Below are positions 23,298 through 34,355 of a DNA stretch of 64,000 bases, piece by piece (the stretch's first letter is position 1; each line of letters starts with the position of its first letter). The notes beneath the pieces are model-generated. The model saw only the letters and a list, made by a program, of their open reading frames with translations, ran no database searches and was not told where the DNA came from. The position numbers and the translations under genes were made by a program. The stretch is from Bullera alba (lineage: Eukaryota > Basidiomycota > Tremellomycetes > Tremellales > Bulleraceae). The stretch spans positions 682,001 to 746,000 of the forward strand of contig BCIX01000006.1 of assembly GCA_001600095.1 (NCBI GenBank), in the 5' to 3' direction.

Positions 23298-24820
23298 CTA
23301 ATCGTCGTCATCGTCGCCAGAGTGTTTGGCATTATCGATCATCTTCTTGACCCGTTCGTAGACCTGTAACCAGGCGTCAGACAAGCACCATCGCTCCGGC
23401 CAGTCATACTCACAGTGAACACGATAGCCTGGCCTGGCGCCACCCGGAGGACACGCGGCGTGATTCCCTTGTAGAAAGCGCTAACACCTTCATTTCTGAA
23501 CAGATCCGTAGTGACATTGATCAACCTCGACATGCTCGTTTCGCCAGCTACATGCGACGCTTTCTGTATACGACTAAAACAGTAGATCAGCTTCCCGTCT
23601 CTTTCCAAACGGCTGCACCCAATGACTGAGGAAGGCTCACGTTTTGATGGTGTCAATGGGGGCATTGGAGAACGGACCCATCGCACCCGATATCAGACCC
23701 AAGACCATGGTTTGGTAACTGGGCAGATTGCCAGACTCTACATATTGCGGTTGTAGATCCATAGCCCATTTCTTGAACTGCTGATACGCTGTGAAGTTGA
23801 CACCTGGACCGTGTCAGCGCTGCGAAGATAACATTTCTCAGTCTTTGAAACTCACCTTGATTCGTCGCTTGCCTGAGGGCAGTGAGGGCGACTCCTCGAT
23901 ACAGCGCCAAAGGGCCTTCCTCCCGGATGATCGTATATGCGGCATGTGCGGCGTTTCTACTCAGATCAGAGGTGCTCTTCCAGAATAGGCTCTTTCTGGC
24001 TCTACCTACCTGTATCTCGGGATATCTTCCGGGTCGGCAAGGGAGTCTGAACGGATCTGTCAGCTCAAGGTCCCCGTTCGCTGATACTGCAACTTACGCT
24101 GTTGCGCCTGTAGCCTGATCTTCACCACCTCCATCGGCGTCACCACCGCTACTGCTTCCGTGGCACCGGCTCCCAGACCAGCTAAGCCCGACGCGTCAGA
24201 TATCACCCGACCCAGATACACGTCTTGCTCACCGAGAAACGTTGCACCCGAGCTCAATGTCCCATCTGGATTGCTAAGCCACCCTTTATACGCTACACCC
24301 CTGGATCAGCTCGTCTCCCAACCCGTCAGCAGGGACGTGGTAGCTGCTCACTCTCGAAACTGGCGAATCTGATGGCCATCTTCGGCACGATTCCACTGAC
24401 GACCGCGCCCAATCCCTTGTACAGTCCCAAAGGCGTTTCTCTGGCTGCTATCTGTCGACCAGTCGCGAAGAAGCCCAGAGGTTTGAGCTGGAACTATGTC
24501 AGCCCCATTTACTCCTCCGCCACAATCTTCCTCCTGAAGAAGAGGGAGCAAGACTCACGCCCTGTAGCTTTCTCGACTTGGACAACTGCATTCGGACTTT
24601 GATCGTGTCTAGCGGGTGACTGAAGAGATACAGCAAGTAAGTCCCGAGTCACATCTACTTTTCCGGTAATAACCCACCATACGAGTGCTTCGGCCAGACC
24701 TGCAGCTCCTCCTGCTATCAAATGTGTGCTGAGGGGCACTTTCGTCTTTGACTTTCCTGCTCCGCCGACGCGATCACCCGACCGCCCGCCGCCAAATGGT
24801 TTCGAGGTGGAAGAGGACAT
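23298..24820 (-). CDS. SFC1: Mitochondrial succinate/fumarate antiporter (SFC1/ACR1 family)
   Basis: This is a mitochondrial carrier of 336 residues in ten exons (24820-24678, 24619-24559, 24487-24352, 24292-24233, 24181-24098, 24046-24010, 23956-23856, 23803-23641, 23573-23414, 23363-23298). All three carrier signatures are intact: HPLDTIKVRMQ, TPMEVVKIRLQ and APIDTIKTRIQ. Segments such as LYKGLGAVVSGIVPKMAIRF, LYRGVALTALRQATNQG and FYKGITPRVLRVAPGQA match the succinate/fumarate carrier more closely than citrate or oxoglutarate carriers, from memory of ye Sfc1. The carrier exports fumarate from mitochondria in exchange for cytosolic succinate, supplying gluconeogenesis on C2 carbon sources. 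The C-terminus ends in an acidic GDDDD tail. One exon is only 37 nt. Confidence 0.9.
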
Positions 24821-25601
24821 TTTGGGTTATAGTCACTGTGTGAACGGTGGGATTCTAAGATACCAGTTGATACTGTAGAGCTGAGATGCGAGGGAGCGGA
24901 CGATATATAGAGTGGATGGAGGGCGGAAGGGGCTGGTTGGATGGGAAAGGCGTCGAGATGTAAATTTCCGTCTACTTGTGCCAGGAAGCCTCTGTTGGTA
25001 AAATGCAATTCGACTCGAAGACACTTTGGCAGCTGACGACTCTACATCTATACACCCGACCTAACGCATTGCTCCTCATTGCGGAGCTGCGCTACCTCCT
25101 TGCATAGAGTGCGCCAAAGCCACGACACCACCACGACAAGAGTATGCCTGCGAGGAGAGTACCGGGTGGACGAGTAACCGGCTTTCGAGTGGTGACGACC
25201 CGGTTGGACACAGTTGCCGGGTCAATCCATCGGGTTTACTCGGTCCAACCACTCTTCATCACTGCGTACTACGCCCAGCCGTTAGGGCTCGTCGTACTCC
25301 ATGGCCAGCGTTTAGCTCCGGCGGAACGAAGACGGTGTATCACTACTCTCATCCCAGCAATGACGTCTCCTCTGGAGCAACTCTGGAGTGTCATTTGCAA
25401 TGACCGAGTGTCAAAGCAGTTCGACTCGATTCAATCGGAACCACCGACCATTCACCAGGTTTCATGAGAAACACTTCCTCGAGCATCCCATATCGGTTGT
25501 GTACCGAGTCGTGGAGTAGAAGCAGGCACCAACCATTGTATAGTGGTCGGACGTATGTGCATTCTATGCAACTATGCAACTCCAATTCCCCTGGACGAGG
25601 C
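24821..25601. other. Intergenic: SFC1 promoter and uL2m 3' region
   Basis: The 781-bp region upstream of SFC1 and downstream of the uL2m stop, both minus-strand genes, shows only short frames without coding character. It includes the SFC1 promoter. Nothing else is recognised. Confidence 0.45.
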
Positions 25602-27368
25602 TTACGCCCGACCACCCTTGGCCTCCGACTTGACGCCCCTAGGCCTCTCCACCACAACCATCTTGTTGCCGCCCTTGTCCTTGGGCCGTCTAGTCCTCGT
25701 GCCCTTAGCATGGACACCGGTTGGCGAGACGGGCTGCTTGTTACCCTTTCCTTTACCCTTACCACCTGAGCAAAGGTCAGTATGGATCGTTACAGAGGGA
25801 GAGAACGGGTGTGAGGTCGGGTCTCGGAAGCCTCTCCTGGAATGAAGCCCGAGTAATTCATTTCGGCCAATCACTCACCTCCAAGGGGATGGTCGACTGC
25901 GTTCATGGCAACACCTCGAACAGAGGGTCGTCGACCCAACCATCTACTCCTTCCGGCTTTACCAAGCACCCTATGCTGGTGCTCTTTGCTGCGGGATAAG
26001 TTAGCAGCCGCGCCATCAGATGGAAGACCACGCTTTACTCACTTGCTTACCATGCCTATTGTCGCGACGGAACCAGGGAGGAACCTTCTAATCTCCCCGC
26101 TGCTCATCTTGACCTGAACAAAACCTTTACTCTTCGCAAGAGCACCGTTCGCGGACTGGATCTCTCCACCTAGTCGCAAGACATCGACTCCTCCGACCGG
26201 TAGACCGGTCGAGTCCTCGTGGGTGACAATGGTAGCTGAACAACCTGCCGATCTTGCCGCCTGCATCTTTCCTCTTGGACCAAACGAGATGTTGTGAACG
26301 ACAGTACCGGTTGGGATCAGGGACAGGGGCAGCACATTGCCTATCTTGAGCACCGCCGTTCTGAGCAGACCCAAAGATCGAGGCGATGGCAAGAACCCGT
26401 GAGAAAGGGAGGAAATGTCTGGATTCGGCTTGAGGTCGATTGGCTGGACGGACTGCGGACCTGCTGGTTCGACTATCCCTCCTTCGGCTTGGATTCTCTG
26501 TCGAGTCAACTCGGTCTGAGCCATACGGTCGTCCATCTCGTCCATACTCGGTCTACCCCAGCCGTCGACGATTCCAACGGGGATACCAGATCGGAAACTG
26601 GTCACTTCGTCACCAGCCCGCAAGCCGTCCGGAGCGAGGATATAACTCCATCCACCACGGACCAACGCTCTGGCATGTGGCGGAACAAACGTCTTGACAT
26701 CTTGAGGAGTTCCGAACTCGGTTTCCGCAAGCTCCATGCCCTCCTCGATCTCCTCCTCCGTAAGTGCCTTCAAGGGCTTTTCTGCTCCGGCAGCCCGCTT
26801 TTTGAGTAGCGCGATATGCGCCGAACGTCCCGGGTCGTATTCTATCCTGATGACATCGTGGACGCCACTGTCATACCGGTAAAAGTCGACCGTTCTCAGT
26901 CTCCTCTTATGTCCTCCTCCGATATGCCTACTTGCGACTCTGCCAGTGTGGTTTCGACCTCCTGTACGTCGAAGTGGGATTGTGAGCTCTTTGATCGGTT
27001 TGCCGGGCCATAAATGTGGATGCGAGATGAGCACAGTGTGTCGTGTGGACTATAACGCGGGAGATTTTAGCCAGAATCTCTCGTATCTGCGTCTCCCTAC
27101 TCACATTGAGGAAAGGACGACCCTTTTGCCTCAGCGGTTTCAACACCTGACTCAATTCGTCGGCCTTTTGCGCGTTACTGGCGGCCCGTTGGCGGTCGGA
27201 TGACATTGAAGAATCCTGCTGGAATGTTCCCCACGCGGGCGATTCCTCTGTCGCATACGACCTCGTCGCGCTCGTTGTCACTTGCGGCAGCTGCAGTCGG
27301 GATGTCGAAGCGAGACACGAGGCCAGGGGCGCTTTGAGCGACCCGCTCGCTCTGGATAGTGTCGCCAT
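25602..27368 (-). CDS. RML2: Mitochondrial large-subunit ribosomal protein uL2m
   Basis: uL2 sits beside the peptidyl-transferase centre of the mitoribosome. Four exons (27368-27105, 27049-26043, 25988-25879, 25765-25602) give 514 residues. The N-terminus is an import presequence rich in Ser, Arg and Ala. Conserved uL2 blocks are [92 protein letters not shown] and [13 protein letters not shown]. The catalytic-centre-proximal histidine of the AMNAVDHP motif is present. Compared with bacterial uL2 there are two insertions: an acidic one after the ALLKKR block, and about 60 residues between the YILAPDGL and IGNVLPL blocks. It shares a 331-bp divergent promoter with TSC13. Confidence 0.93.
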
Positions 27369-27699
27369 CTTGGGGTACGCCGGGCGATGTCCGATTTCCC
27401 TCTTTCCTTCGATGAGCGAGCTGGTGGCTCTACCAGTCTATATGAAGCCTGTCCTATGCTACCCCCATTGACCGAAATTCCAACTTCCTCGACTGTGGTC
27501 GATCGCATCGTTGGGTGAGTATTGGGATTTATTAAATTCCCCAGCTTGTATTTAATTGTGTTTAATCCCAGGATGTTGATCCACGCGACCCGGTTACGCC
27601 GTGGGTCACTTTCACCCGCTAACCTCCTCTGAACATCGTTGCCATGTTGACTTCTCTTCGATTCATACAGTCTCGACTTCAAGTCACAGAAGCCCCGCC
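27369..27699. promoter_or_regulatory. Divergent promoter: uL2m (-) / TSC13 (+)
   Basis: Only 331 bp separate the two start codons, so both promoters are compact and may share elements. The interval contains AT-richer patches around 27525-27565. No additional gene is seen. Confidence 0.5.
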
Positions 27700-28959
27700 A
27701 TGGTCAAGGTTTCCGTGATCACAAAGGGGAAACCCACGATCAACCTCGACTTCTCGGAGAAACACCCGGACAAGGTCACAGTCGCAGAGGTCAAGTCTGC
27801 CATCACCGCAAAGTTTCCAAAGGTGAGAGACGTCGGCTGTCCTCTCTACCACAGGATCGGTGACTGATTACACCACTCTTTTAGCTAGTGGCCAATAGGC
27901 AGAGGATCACTTTGCCCAATGATAACGGCAAGCCCACGCCCCTGGTCGACGAGCAGAAGACTCTGGGGTCATATGGTGTCGGAGAGGGCACGGCCCTTCG
28001 TCTCAAGGATCTAGGAGCGCAGACTGGATACAGGAATCTCTACCTTTGGGAATATGTGAGGCTCAGAGTCGCATAGCTTGCATGTCGAGTGTGCTGACGC
28101 ACCTACGCAGGCCGGACCAATCTTCCTCAACCCTCTTCTCATGTATCTCTCCCAGTATATCTGGGGATCGTATACCCCGTCCACGCTCCAAATGTAAGTC
28201 TGCTAACACCTGCATGGTCCAGGCAGCTGACACGTTGATCAGAACTGTCCGAAACCTCATCGTTTTCCACTTCATCAAGCGATGGCTGGAATCCGCATTC
28301 GTGCACTCGTTCTCCCGAGCCACCGTAGCGGTGTCGTTCGTCGTGCGAAAGTGAGCTGTCGTGATCACTAAGTCGGGCCCAGAGCTCACTCTTAACGTAG
28401 CTGCGCATACTACTGGGGTGTTGTCGGACTGCTCATTGGCTTGACGCTGTACCGACCTGCCAATTCGGCCGAGGCCTTGAAAGGCTCAATCCGAGGAAAT
28501 TCGTCCTGGGTCACCTTCTGGTCCATCTTCATTGTGGTAAGTGGTTCATCACCAGCCTCGAACTTCGTTCTTCTGACGCTCTGCAGATCTGCGAACTGCT
28601 CAACTTGTACACCCACGTTCACCTTGCTGGACTGAGAGTGCCTGCTGGTCAACCGAGAAAGTACCCCACTGGCTTCGGATTCGGCATTGCCGTTTGCGCA
28701 AACTACTGGTTTGAAACGCTCGGCGTTATCGGTCTAGTCGCCATCACCGCCGGTGACCCAGGAAGTAAGTGTGCTCTAGACTACGTTATGTTTCGCGGTC
28801 GGTACTGACAGTGTACTTTCCTTAGCCATCGTCTACCTCGCCATTGCGTTCTACTACATGGCCGACTGGGCGGGAGGAAAGTACAGGCGATACAAGAAGG
28901 AGTTTGACCCAAAGATCTTCCCTGGAAAGCGATACAAGATGTTCCCTCCGTTCTACTAG
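27700..28959 (+). CDS. TSC13: Very-long-chain trans-2-enoyl-CoA reductase TSC13
   Basis: Tsc13 catalyses the last step of each very-long-chain fatty acid elongation cycle in the ER membrane, feeding sphingolipid synthesis. Seven exons (27700-27822, 27885-28055, 28111-28193, 28243-28350, 28401-28536, 28587-28764, 28826-28959) encode 310 residues. The N-terminal ~75 residues form the ubiquitin-like domain typical of TECR enzymes (DKVTVAEVKSAITAKFPK, then QRITLPND). The multi-spanning reductase part includes YLWEYAGPIFLNPL, NLIVFHFIKRWLESAFVHSF, GTIVYLAIAFYYMADWA and the terminal KYRRYKKEFDPKIFPGKRY and MFPPFY. Conserved spacing and the C-terminal steroid-reductase motif support an active enzyme. 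All introns are short and canonical. Confidence 0.94.
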
Positions 28960-29158
28960 AGCGGGAGCTAGCGGGTGTTAGAGCATGTCACGAGTTGGAG
29001 ATCAAAACGGGATCATTGCCAGGCAAGTGGGCTCGGCCGACGCCCGCTCAGCTGGGAAGCATGCCTATAGACAATCATCATGGCCCATGCAAGTGCATAG
29101 ATATACAACAAACGCGTGACTGTCAATAATCTGACGTACGTTCACACTCCTCGACAGG

Positions 29159-30679
29159 CTAGTCACTGTCATACCCTGCCAGTAGCCCGCCGCCTAACGA
29201 TCCCACTTTCGGGCCTGGTATCGAAACTCCTGACCCAATCGGCCTGACGCCAGTGTTGACCTGGGCCATTTTATCCGGATCCTTGGTCTTGGTCTTCACC
29301 TTAAGCCCAGCTATAGCACCGCCCGGCGACCCTGCCAAAAGTGTGTCTGCCGCCGAGGCGAATGGGTCGTATTTCCTGCTTGTAGTTGCTCGCAGACTCT
29401 GCGCCAGTTGGGCCTTTGTCTTGATGCCATCCACTTCCCTCTCTTTGCCTTTCCTTGACGGCGTCCCCTTTGTTGCCCTAGTGCTAACTCCTGCCCTACT
29501 CCCACTTGCCTCCCCTGTATCCGATGACAGACCCCTTCTCTCCCTGCCCGCCTCCCACATCCCTTTGACATTGCCGACCGGGGTTTCCCCTCCTAGATCC
29601 AGTTCGAGGCTCAGTCCGTATTTATCCCGAAACTCGTCGTCTCGTCGCTGTCTATCGAGCATCAACCCCTTTTCCACGCGAAACTTCCGCCGCAGCGCCG
29701 ATGAAACGATGTACGGGTCCGAGGATAACCGATCCGAGGCATCGTATAGCTCCGACAGGCGCGTCTTCTTCGTTTGAGCCCAAGTTTGCTGGTCTATCGT
29801 CTTTTCAATGTGCGCGAACGGGTCCGCAGGGGGTTCAGCCGCCGAAGGCGCTTCGGTGTCTAGAATGGTACAGATCAGTGGCTGTGATGGGTGACCAAGG
29901 GAAGCACTGACCGTGGACTGCAAAACCCCCGTTCTCTTCTGGATCCCAATCCTCGTCTTTACGCGTGGCCCCTTCGTGAACGACATACGCAGCGTTCTGC
30001 TCCGGTCAGCCGTGCCCAAGGATTGATCTTGGAGAGTTTTGAGCTCACCTTTGGGTCTGTTCGGAGCTCGAACCAGTTCTGGCAGAGATGACATTTACAC
30101 CTGAACCCGAAGATCGGGGTCGAGTAGTAGTTTCCGACTTTCTGCTTTTGGGCATTGTACCGCACGCCCGCACCGATATGGGCCTGTATGATATTGGTCA
30201 GCTAGATGTACTCCAGATAGCATATCATAGCTGATGCTATGCTGACAAAATCGCAAGCGTGAAAGTCATGCCCGATGGTGAAAGTGCACAGACTTGCGAC
30301 TCACATTACACGAACCACACCAGATATTGAAGGGTAGCTCGAATCTGCGAAGCAGATGGTCAGCATTTGTAGCCCGAGCATAACCTCTCGTCCCAGGGTT
30401 TCCTGGCACATCCGTGTCGTCTTTGAAAGCCACATGTCCGAGACTGAGATCCAAACTCACCGCACAACTAGAATCCCCTTGTCGATATCCTTTGCCCGTT
30501 TGCCCAACGCATGTTTCTTGCCTTGGTGGGAGTTGAGTGTCGAGTTGGCTTTCGGGTCGTAGTCGGGAGGGATATACCTGATCACAGTGTCAGTATGATT
30601 CTCGCAGATGACACTGCACTCCTGACGACATTTGCCAAGTCTGGGCGGTACTCCTGACTCACCTGTTGAACCCCTGCAT
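29159..30679 (-). CDS. YJU2/CCDC130-family splicing factor
   Basis: Six exons (30679-30663, 30577-30461, 30344-30305, 30183-30049, 29996-29912, 29859-29159) encode 364 residues. The N-terminus MQGFNRYIPPDYDP and HQGKKHALGKRAKDIDKGIL, then LPFNIWCGSCNAHIGAG, RYNAQKQKVGNYYSTPIFGF, RCKCHLCQNWFELRTDPKN and EDWDPEENG, are the conserved block of this family, with a CxxC...CxxC zinc site. This form (no DNE motif typical of Yju2 itself) looks closer to CCDC130/YJU2B, a spliceosome-associated protein. The C-terminal half is low-complexity and ends GGGLLAGYDSD. Introns are 51-121 nt; the one at 30184-30304 (121 nt) is longer than most here. Confidence 0.88.
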
Positions 30680-31500
30680 GATGACAGAGTATGTCGAGCC
30701 TCACAAAACTCGGTCCAACTCCACTTCCCGAGTCCGGATGATCGGGTAGGAGTCGCTTGCTGGCTCTGTTACTTGTGAGCAATTGGCAGATGCAGCACAA
30801 GGGAGGTCACAAGCTGAAAGCAAGGGTTGAGCCGGGCTCAAAGTCTCGAGCCTCGAGCTCCCTCGGCCTCGGTCAGTCGGTCTCGTCCGGGTGGCAAATA
30901 CTGGAACAGCATACGGACGGCCAATTAAAAAATTTCGCGCTGTTGGCGATTAGAAATCTTGGACCAGGTGAAGTCGAGGATTAGCACATGATTACATCTG
31001 ACTACATGACTACTAATGACTACCAAATGACTAGAGTATGTGGAGGTCGGTTGCGACGTTCGTGTTGCTGGTCGCGTTAGAGGGAGTCGCATCCAAAGGA
31101 GCGGAAGAATGTGATGGAGAACGGGGAGGTCAATGATTATGACGGTCATAAGATCTTCTTTCCCAGGAGCCTAAACAACAAACGACTGATAAAGCTGGAG
31201 CCTAACGCCTTCGAGAAGAAAGGCGTCTCAAAATGTGCTGATAAAACCTGTCGAGCCTGAGTTGCCTCCCCAGTTACTCCCACTTACTCCCACTTACTCC
31301 CAGTCATTCCATTTCCCAGTCACTCCCCTCAGCCTGCCTCAGCCTGCCTCAGCCTGGATTCGGGCTGACTCGTGGTGACTCGCATGTAGCTGTTCAGTGT
31401 ATACTGTATTCATACGCCACAAACTCATCAATCGTCATGAATCCATTACCTCCCTCGCCACTTCCTCGTATCGCACAATAATCGCAACCCACGGAAAGAC
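30680..31500. other. Gene-poor region with short tandem repeats
   Basis: The 820 bp upstream of the YJU2B-like gene contain no recognisable coding frame. Two short 10-bp tandem arrays lie at ~31271-31310 and ~31328-31357 (listed separately). Sequence between 30900 and 31240 is AT-richer than surrounding genes. Confidence 0.4.
31271..31357. repeat. Two adjacent 10-bp tandem repeat arrays
   Basis: A unit of the form CACTTACTCC is repeated about four times imperfectly at 31271-31310. A second unit, CTCAGCCTGC, is repeated three times at 31328-31357. Both have a 10-bp period, close to one helical turn. Confidence 0.75.
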
Positions 31501-31509
31501 CCCTAATTC

Positions 31510-31900
31510 CTAAATCGAATTGGTCTCCGAAGCATCATTATTGGAGGATCTCGGCTCCCTGATCTTGACATAGTGTGTTGTCTTGTGCGGAGTCAGAGGC
31601 TTGCATTCTCCGCTCTCGTCCGCCTTTGACAGTGTCGACGCGTACACCTTCAAGTGAGTTAGTTGCATTGGCGGGATCTGACTCCTCAACATAACACCTT
31701 GGGTCGCCAACAGCCCCTCCAATGTCTCTCGCAAATCCGAAGTCCGTCAAGACATCAGGAACGGAGATCTCTCGTGGTGGGTCTGACCAAAATCGGTTTT
31801 GATTGTACTCTTGATCGTAGTCATTCACGGATTTATGAAGCTTGAGTGCCATCTGCTCGATAGCCGTCTCAAGGCCCCAAGGGTGCAGCACCAACTCGGT
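31510..31900 (-). CDS. Possible fragment or small unrecognised gene
   Basis: On the minus strand a frame from ~31894 gives a plausible coding segment (LHPWGLETAIEQMALKLHK, then FWSDPPREISVPDVLTDFGF). A second frame ends at a stop near 31510 with KVYASTLSKADESGECKPL. Between them an intron end with a good branch site (CTAAC followed by CACTTGAAG) could join the two. I could not find a convincing donor or a start codon, and the family is unknown. It may be a small multi-exon gene, a relic, or chance. Confidence 0.25.
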
Positions 31901-32089
31901 AGTTTACAGACTTCTCGGAAGGGCGTGCTTGTGTACATTGCCCTGATGACGAGCCCGGGTATCAAAGAAGGGGTTCCGAGTGAGGATGCTCGATGACTGA
32001 GACGGAAGGCATTTGCTTAACACCAGAACTCTATATCTCATTCATGGACACTACTGGTAGTTCCACTCCTAGCCGACTATCTAGAATAA

Positions 32090-32946
32090 CTAGAAGGACA
32101 ACTCCTCGCCATCGTTGGTCCAGAACTTTCCACCGTGGCTCTCCTTGGTGGCAGCATCGATCACTTTCAGCACGCCCGCCACGCTCTCGGCAGGGGTCAC
32201 GGCTCCTTGGTCCTCCATTGTGAGTCCCACTTCCTTGAAGGCCGCTCTGGTCATGTCAGTATCCACCACGCCCGGGCTAAGGTTGGTCAGTATTTGAGTA
32301 CTTGACATGTAACAGGGCCACACGTACTGTACGGGGAATGCGATGAGATCAGGCGACTCCTGATCCAGCTTCTTTGTGATGTAGTTGACCGCAGCTTTGC
32401 TCGCGCCGTACGCCGTCAAGCTGAAAGGGATGGCATCGGTGATCCTGCCAGCAAGACTCGATATCACGACAAACTTTGCACCGGAACCGAGGAGGGAAGC
32501 GAAGGTTTGATAGAGTATCAGTGGACCGAAAGTGTTGGTTTCGAGTTGCCTTTGGAGCTCGACAATAGTTTCGTTGGCCACGGTGCACTGAGGAGATGTG
32601 ATTCCTGAAGAGGTTAGCGGATACCTGAAAGCCTCGAACCTACCGGCATTGGCGATGACAATGTCCACCCTGCCGGCCTTCTCCCTGACGAACTTGGCAG
32701 CGGCGGCGTTGTCGACCTCGTTGCCTGAACTGAGCTTGACTGGGATGACGACTTCGGGGTGCTTGGCTGCCAGCTCTGCCAGAGCGCCATCTGCAGGGAA
32801 GGATCGGATGCCGGCAAAGATGACAGTGTTAGGTCGAGCCGCAAGTTGCGCTACGAACTCGAGGCCCAGCCCACGAGCGGCACCGGAGACTGAGCGTCAG
32901 CGACGTCGTTGATCTCAAACTCACCTAGGTAGACGGTTGTAGACAT
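32090..32946 (-). CDS. Short-chain dehydrogenase/reductase (SDR), C-factor/sniffer-like
   Basis: A classical SDR of 243 residues in four exons (32946-32925, 32889-32644, 32604-32328, 32276-32090). The Rossmann start is VYLVSGAARGLGLEFVAQLA, a variant TGxxxGxG motif in which Thr is replaced by Ser. DIVIANAG corresponds to the NAG motif, VVISSLAG carries the catalytic Ser, and YGASKAAVNY carries the YxxxK pair. PGVVDTDM follows. The short length and the RSFPADGALAEL pattern fit the NADP-dependent 'csgA/sniffer' subgroup found in many fungi. The substrate is unknown. No partner genes of a metabolic cluster are adjacent. Confidence 0.88.
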
Positions 32947-33265
32947 ATTGTGATGCGGGCAATGCCCGTAAACGAGGTGAAGATTGGGTTAACGAGGAGA
33001 TCAAAAAGATGCTTTATCTGTAACTTGTTGAGGACATGCTCGACAGCTCCAAACACTGCTCTTATAGCCCTTTGTAATCCCTCTAGACTTTGTATCAGCT
33101 TTCTCACCTACGCAGTACCTGCAAGGTTGTCAAACTCGTCGTGCGTGACTTCATCAGGCCGTCGGGCAGCTTGAATGACACGCAAGCACGCCTTATATTC
33201 TGATAGCGAGCTTATCAATATCTCCCAAGATAGAATCATTGTCGGACGTTATGAGTTATGACTGG
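32947..33265. other. Intergenic, no gene recognised
   Basis: The 319-bp region upstream of the SDR start carries its promoter. Frames here are short and show no family resemblance. Confidence 0.4.
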
Positions 33266-33766
33266 TCATGACTCATGAATCAGTAAGTCGCCGCCGGCCT
33301 CCGTTCGTACGAGTCTGCGGTCAAGGACGTGTACCATACAATGGTACATGAGGGTTTTCTTGCGAGCCTCGTCGGCGTTGTGCTCGTCGGCCGCGTGTTT
33401 TGCCGCTCTTTCGGCCCTGGGAGAAGTATGTTGCATGCGGATTTCGGAGCCCTGAAGTCTAGCTGTCTCTTCTGATCGAGGTCGGACCCTGTCGGACCGA
33501 AATAGTGACCACAGCACCAACGAGAGTGCCCCTGTTCAATTCAGCCCCTCACGGGCCCTCGCGACGGTTTCAATACATAGCCATTATTCTCGAAATAACG
33601 AGAAATAACTCTTACGGACCCCGAAGCGAGAAATGAAGACTTCATCTCCTCCTCCCGCCTCACTTCCACCTAGAAACTCGCCAAGGTGGTCATGAGATGC
33701 GATACTAATAACGCTGTCACAGGCGGAGCAAAAATGGGCAGCGAATTGCTGTACGGTGTCTGGCAA
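33266..33766 (-). CDS. Possible small unrecognised gene (two exons seen, 5' end unresolved)
   Basis: Two minus-strand segments join in frame through an 84-nt intron with a GTAAGA donor and ACAG acceptor (33532-33615). The upstream segment (33616-~33766) reads CDSVISIASHDHLGEF and DEVFISRFGV. The downstream one (33266-33531) reads ALSLVLWSLFRSDRVRPR, then EERTAR-like basic sequence, AAKHAADEHNADEARKKT and a stop after DLLIHES. The hydrophobic LSLVLWSLF followed by Arg suggests a membrane-proximal segment. No start codon fits well, so the 5' exon is missing or the gene is decayed. No family is recognised. Confidence 0.35.
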
Positions 33767-34355
33767 AGTGACAGATCATCCTGACGGATCGCGTAGCCTT
33801 TACTGCTAAATCCGAGGTTGTCCCCACTCCCCAGCGAGAGGATATCGTGTGGGCGACTGCTAAATCCGATGTGCGAGCATCCGCACGCATATTGTAAGCC
33901 CCTAAACACTCCTTAGATGGATCTTTCCTTCTTCACGACAGAACGCTCCTAAAGGGACTTGTGAATGAGCTATGCAAAGCGCCTCATCTTTCGATGTAGT
34001 GACCGGGCGTGGATCGACTGCGTGCTCCGCTCCTCATGACCACGAGTGCGCGAGTGCATGTTCGCAGTGTGCGACGTGGTGCGAATGTTCTTGCGATAGT
34101 CCGAATGTCGGCATGAGCTGGCATGAGTCATAATTAGCACTCACTTGATGGCATGCCGTATGTGCAAAGCTTCGAAGATTGGCGATCACAGTATACGGTA
34201 CTTGCGATCCGATATCAAACTCCGTGACTGAGCGGTGAGCATGAGCGATATTGGGACGGTGTCCGACATCCGGGATTGATTGGGCCTGCTGCTTCGGGCA
34301 TCGTCGAAAGCCTAAATGCCAAGTATCACGTCAACAATAGACGCTAGAGGCCATG
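33767..34355. other. Gene-poor interval
   Basis: About 590 bp without a frame I can support on either strand. Short CG/GCGAG-type words repeat around 34040-34100 but form no array. Confidence 0.35.

Noticed and set aside
25144..25467. 107-residue plus-strand frame between uL2m and SFC1
   Set aside because: Composition looks random, with no splice signals or family match; treated as intergenic.
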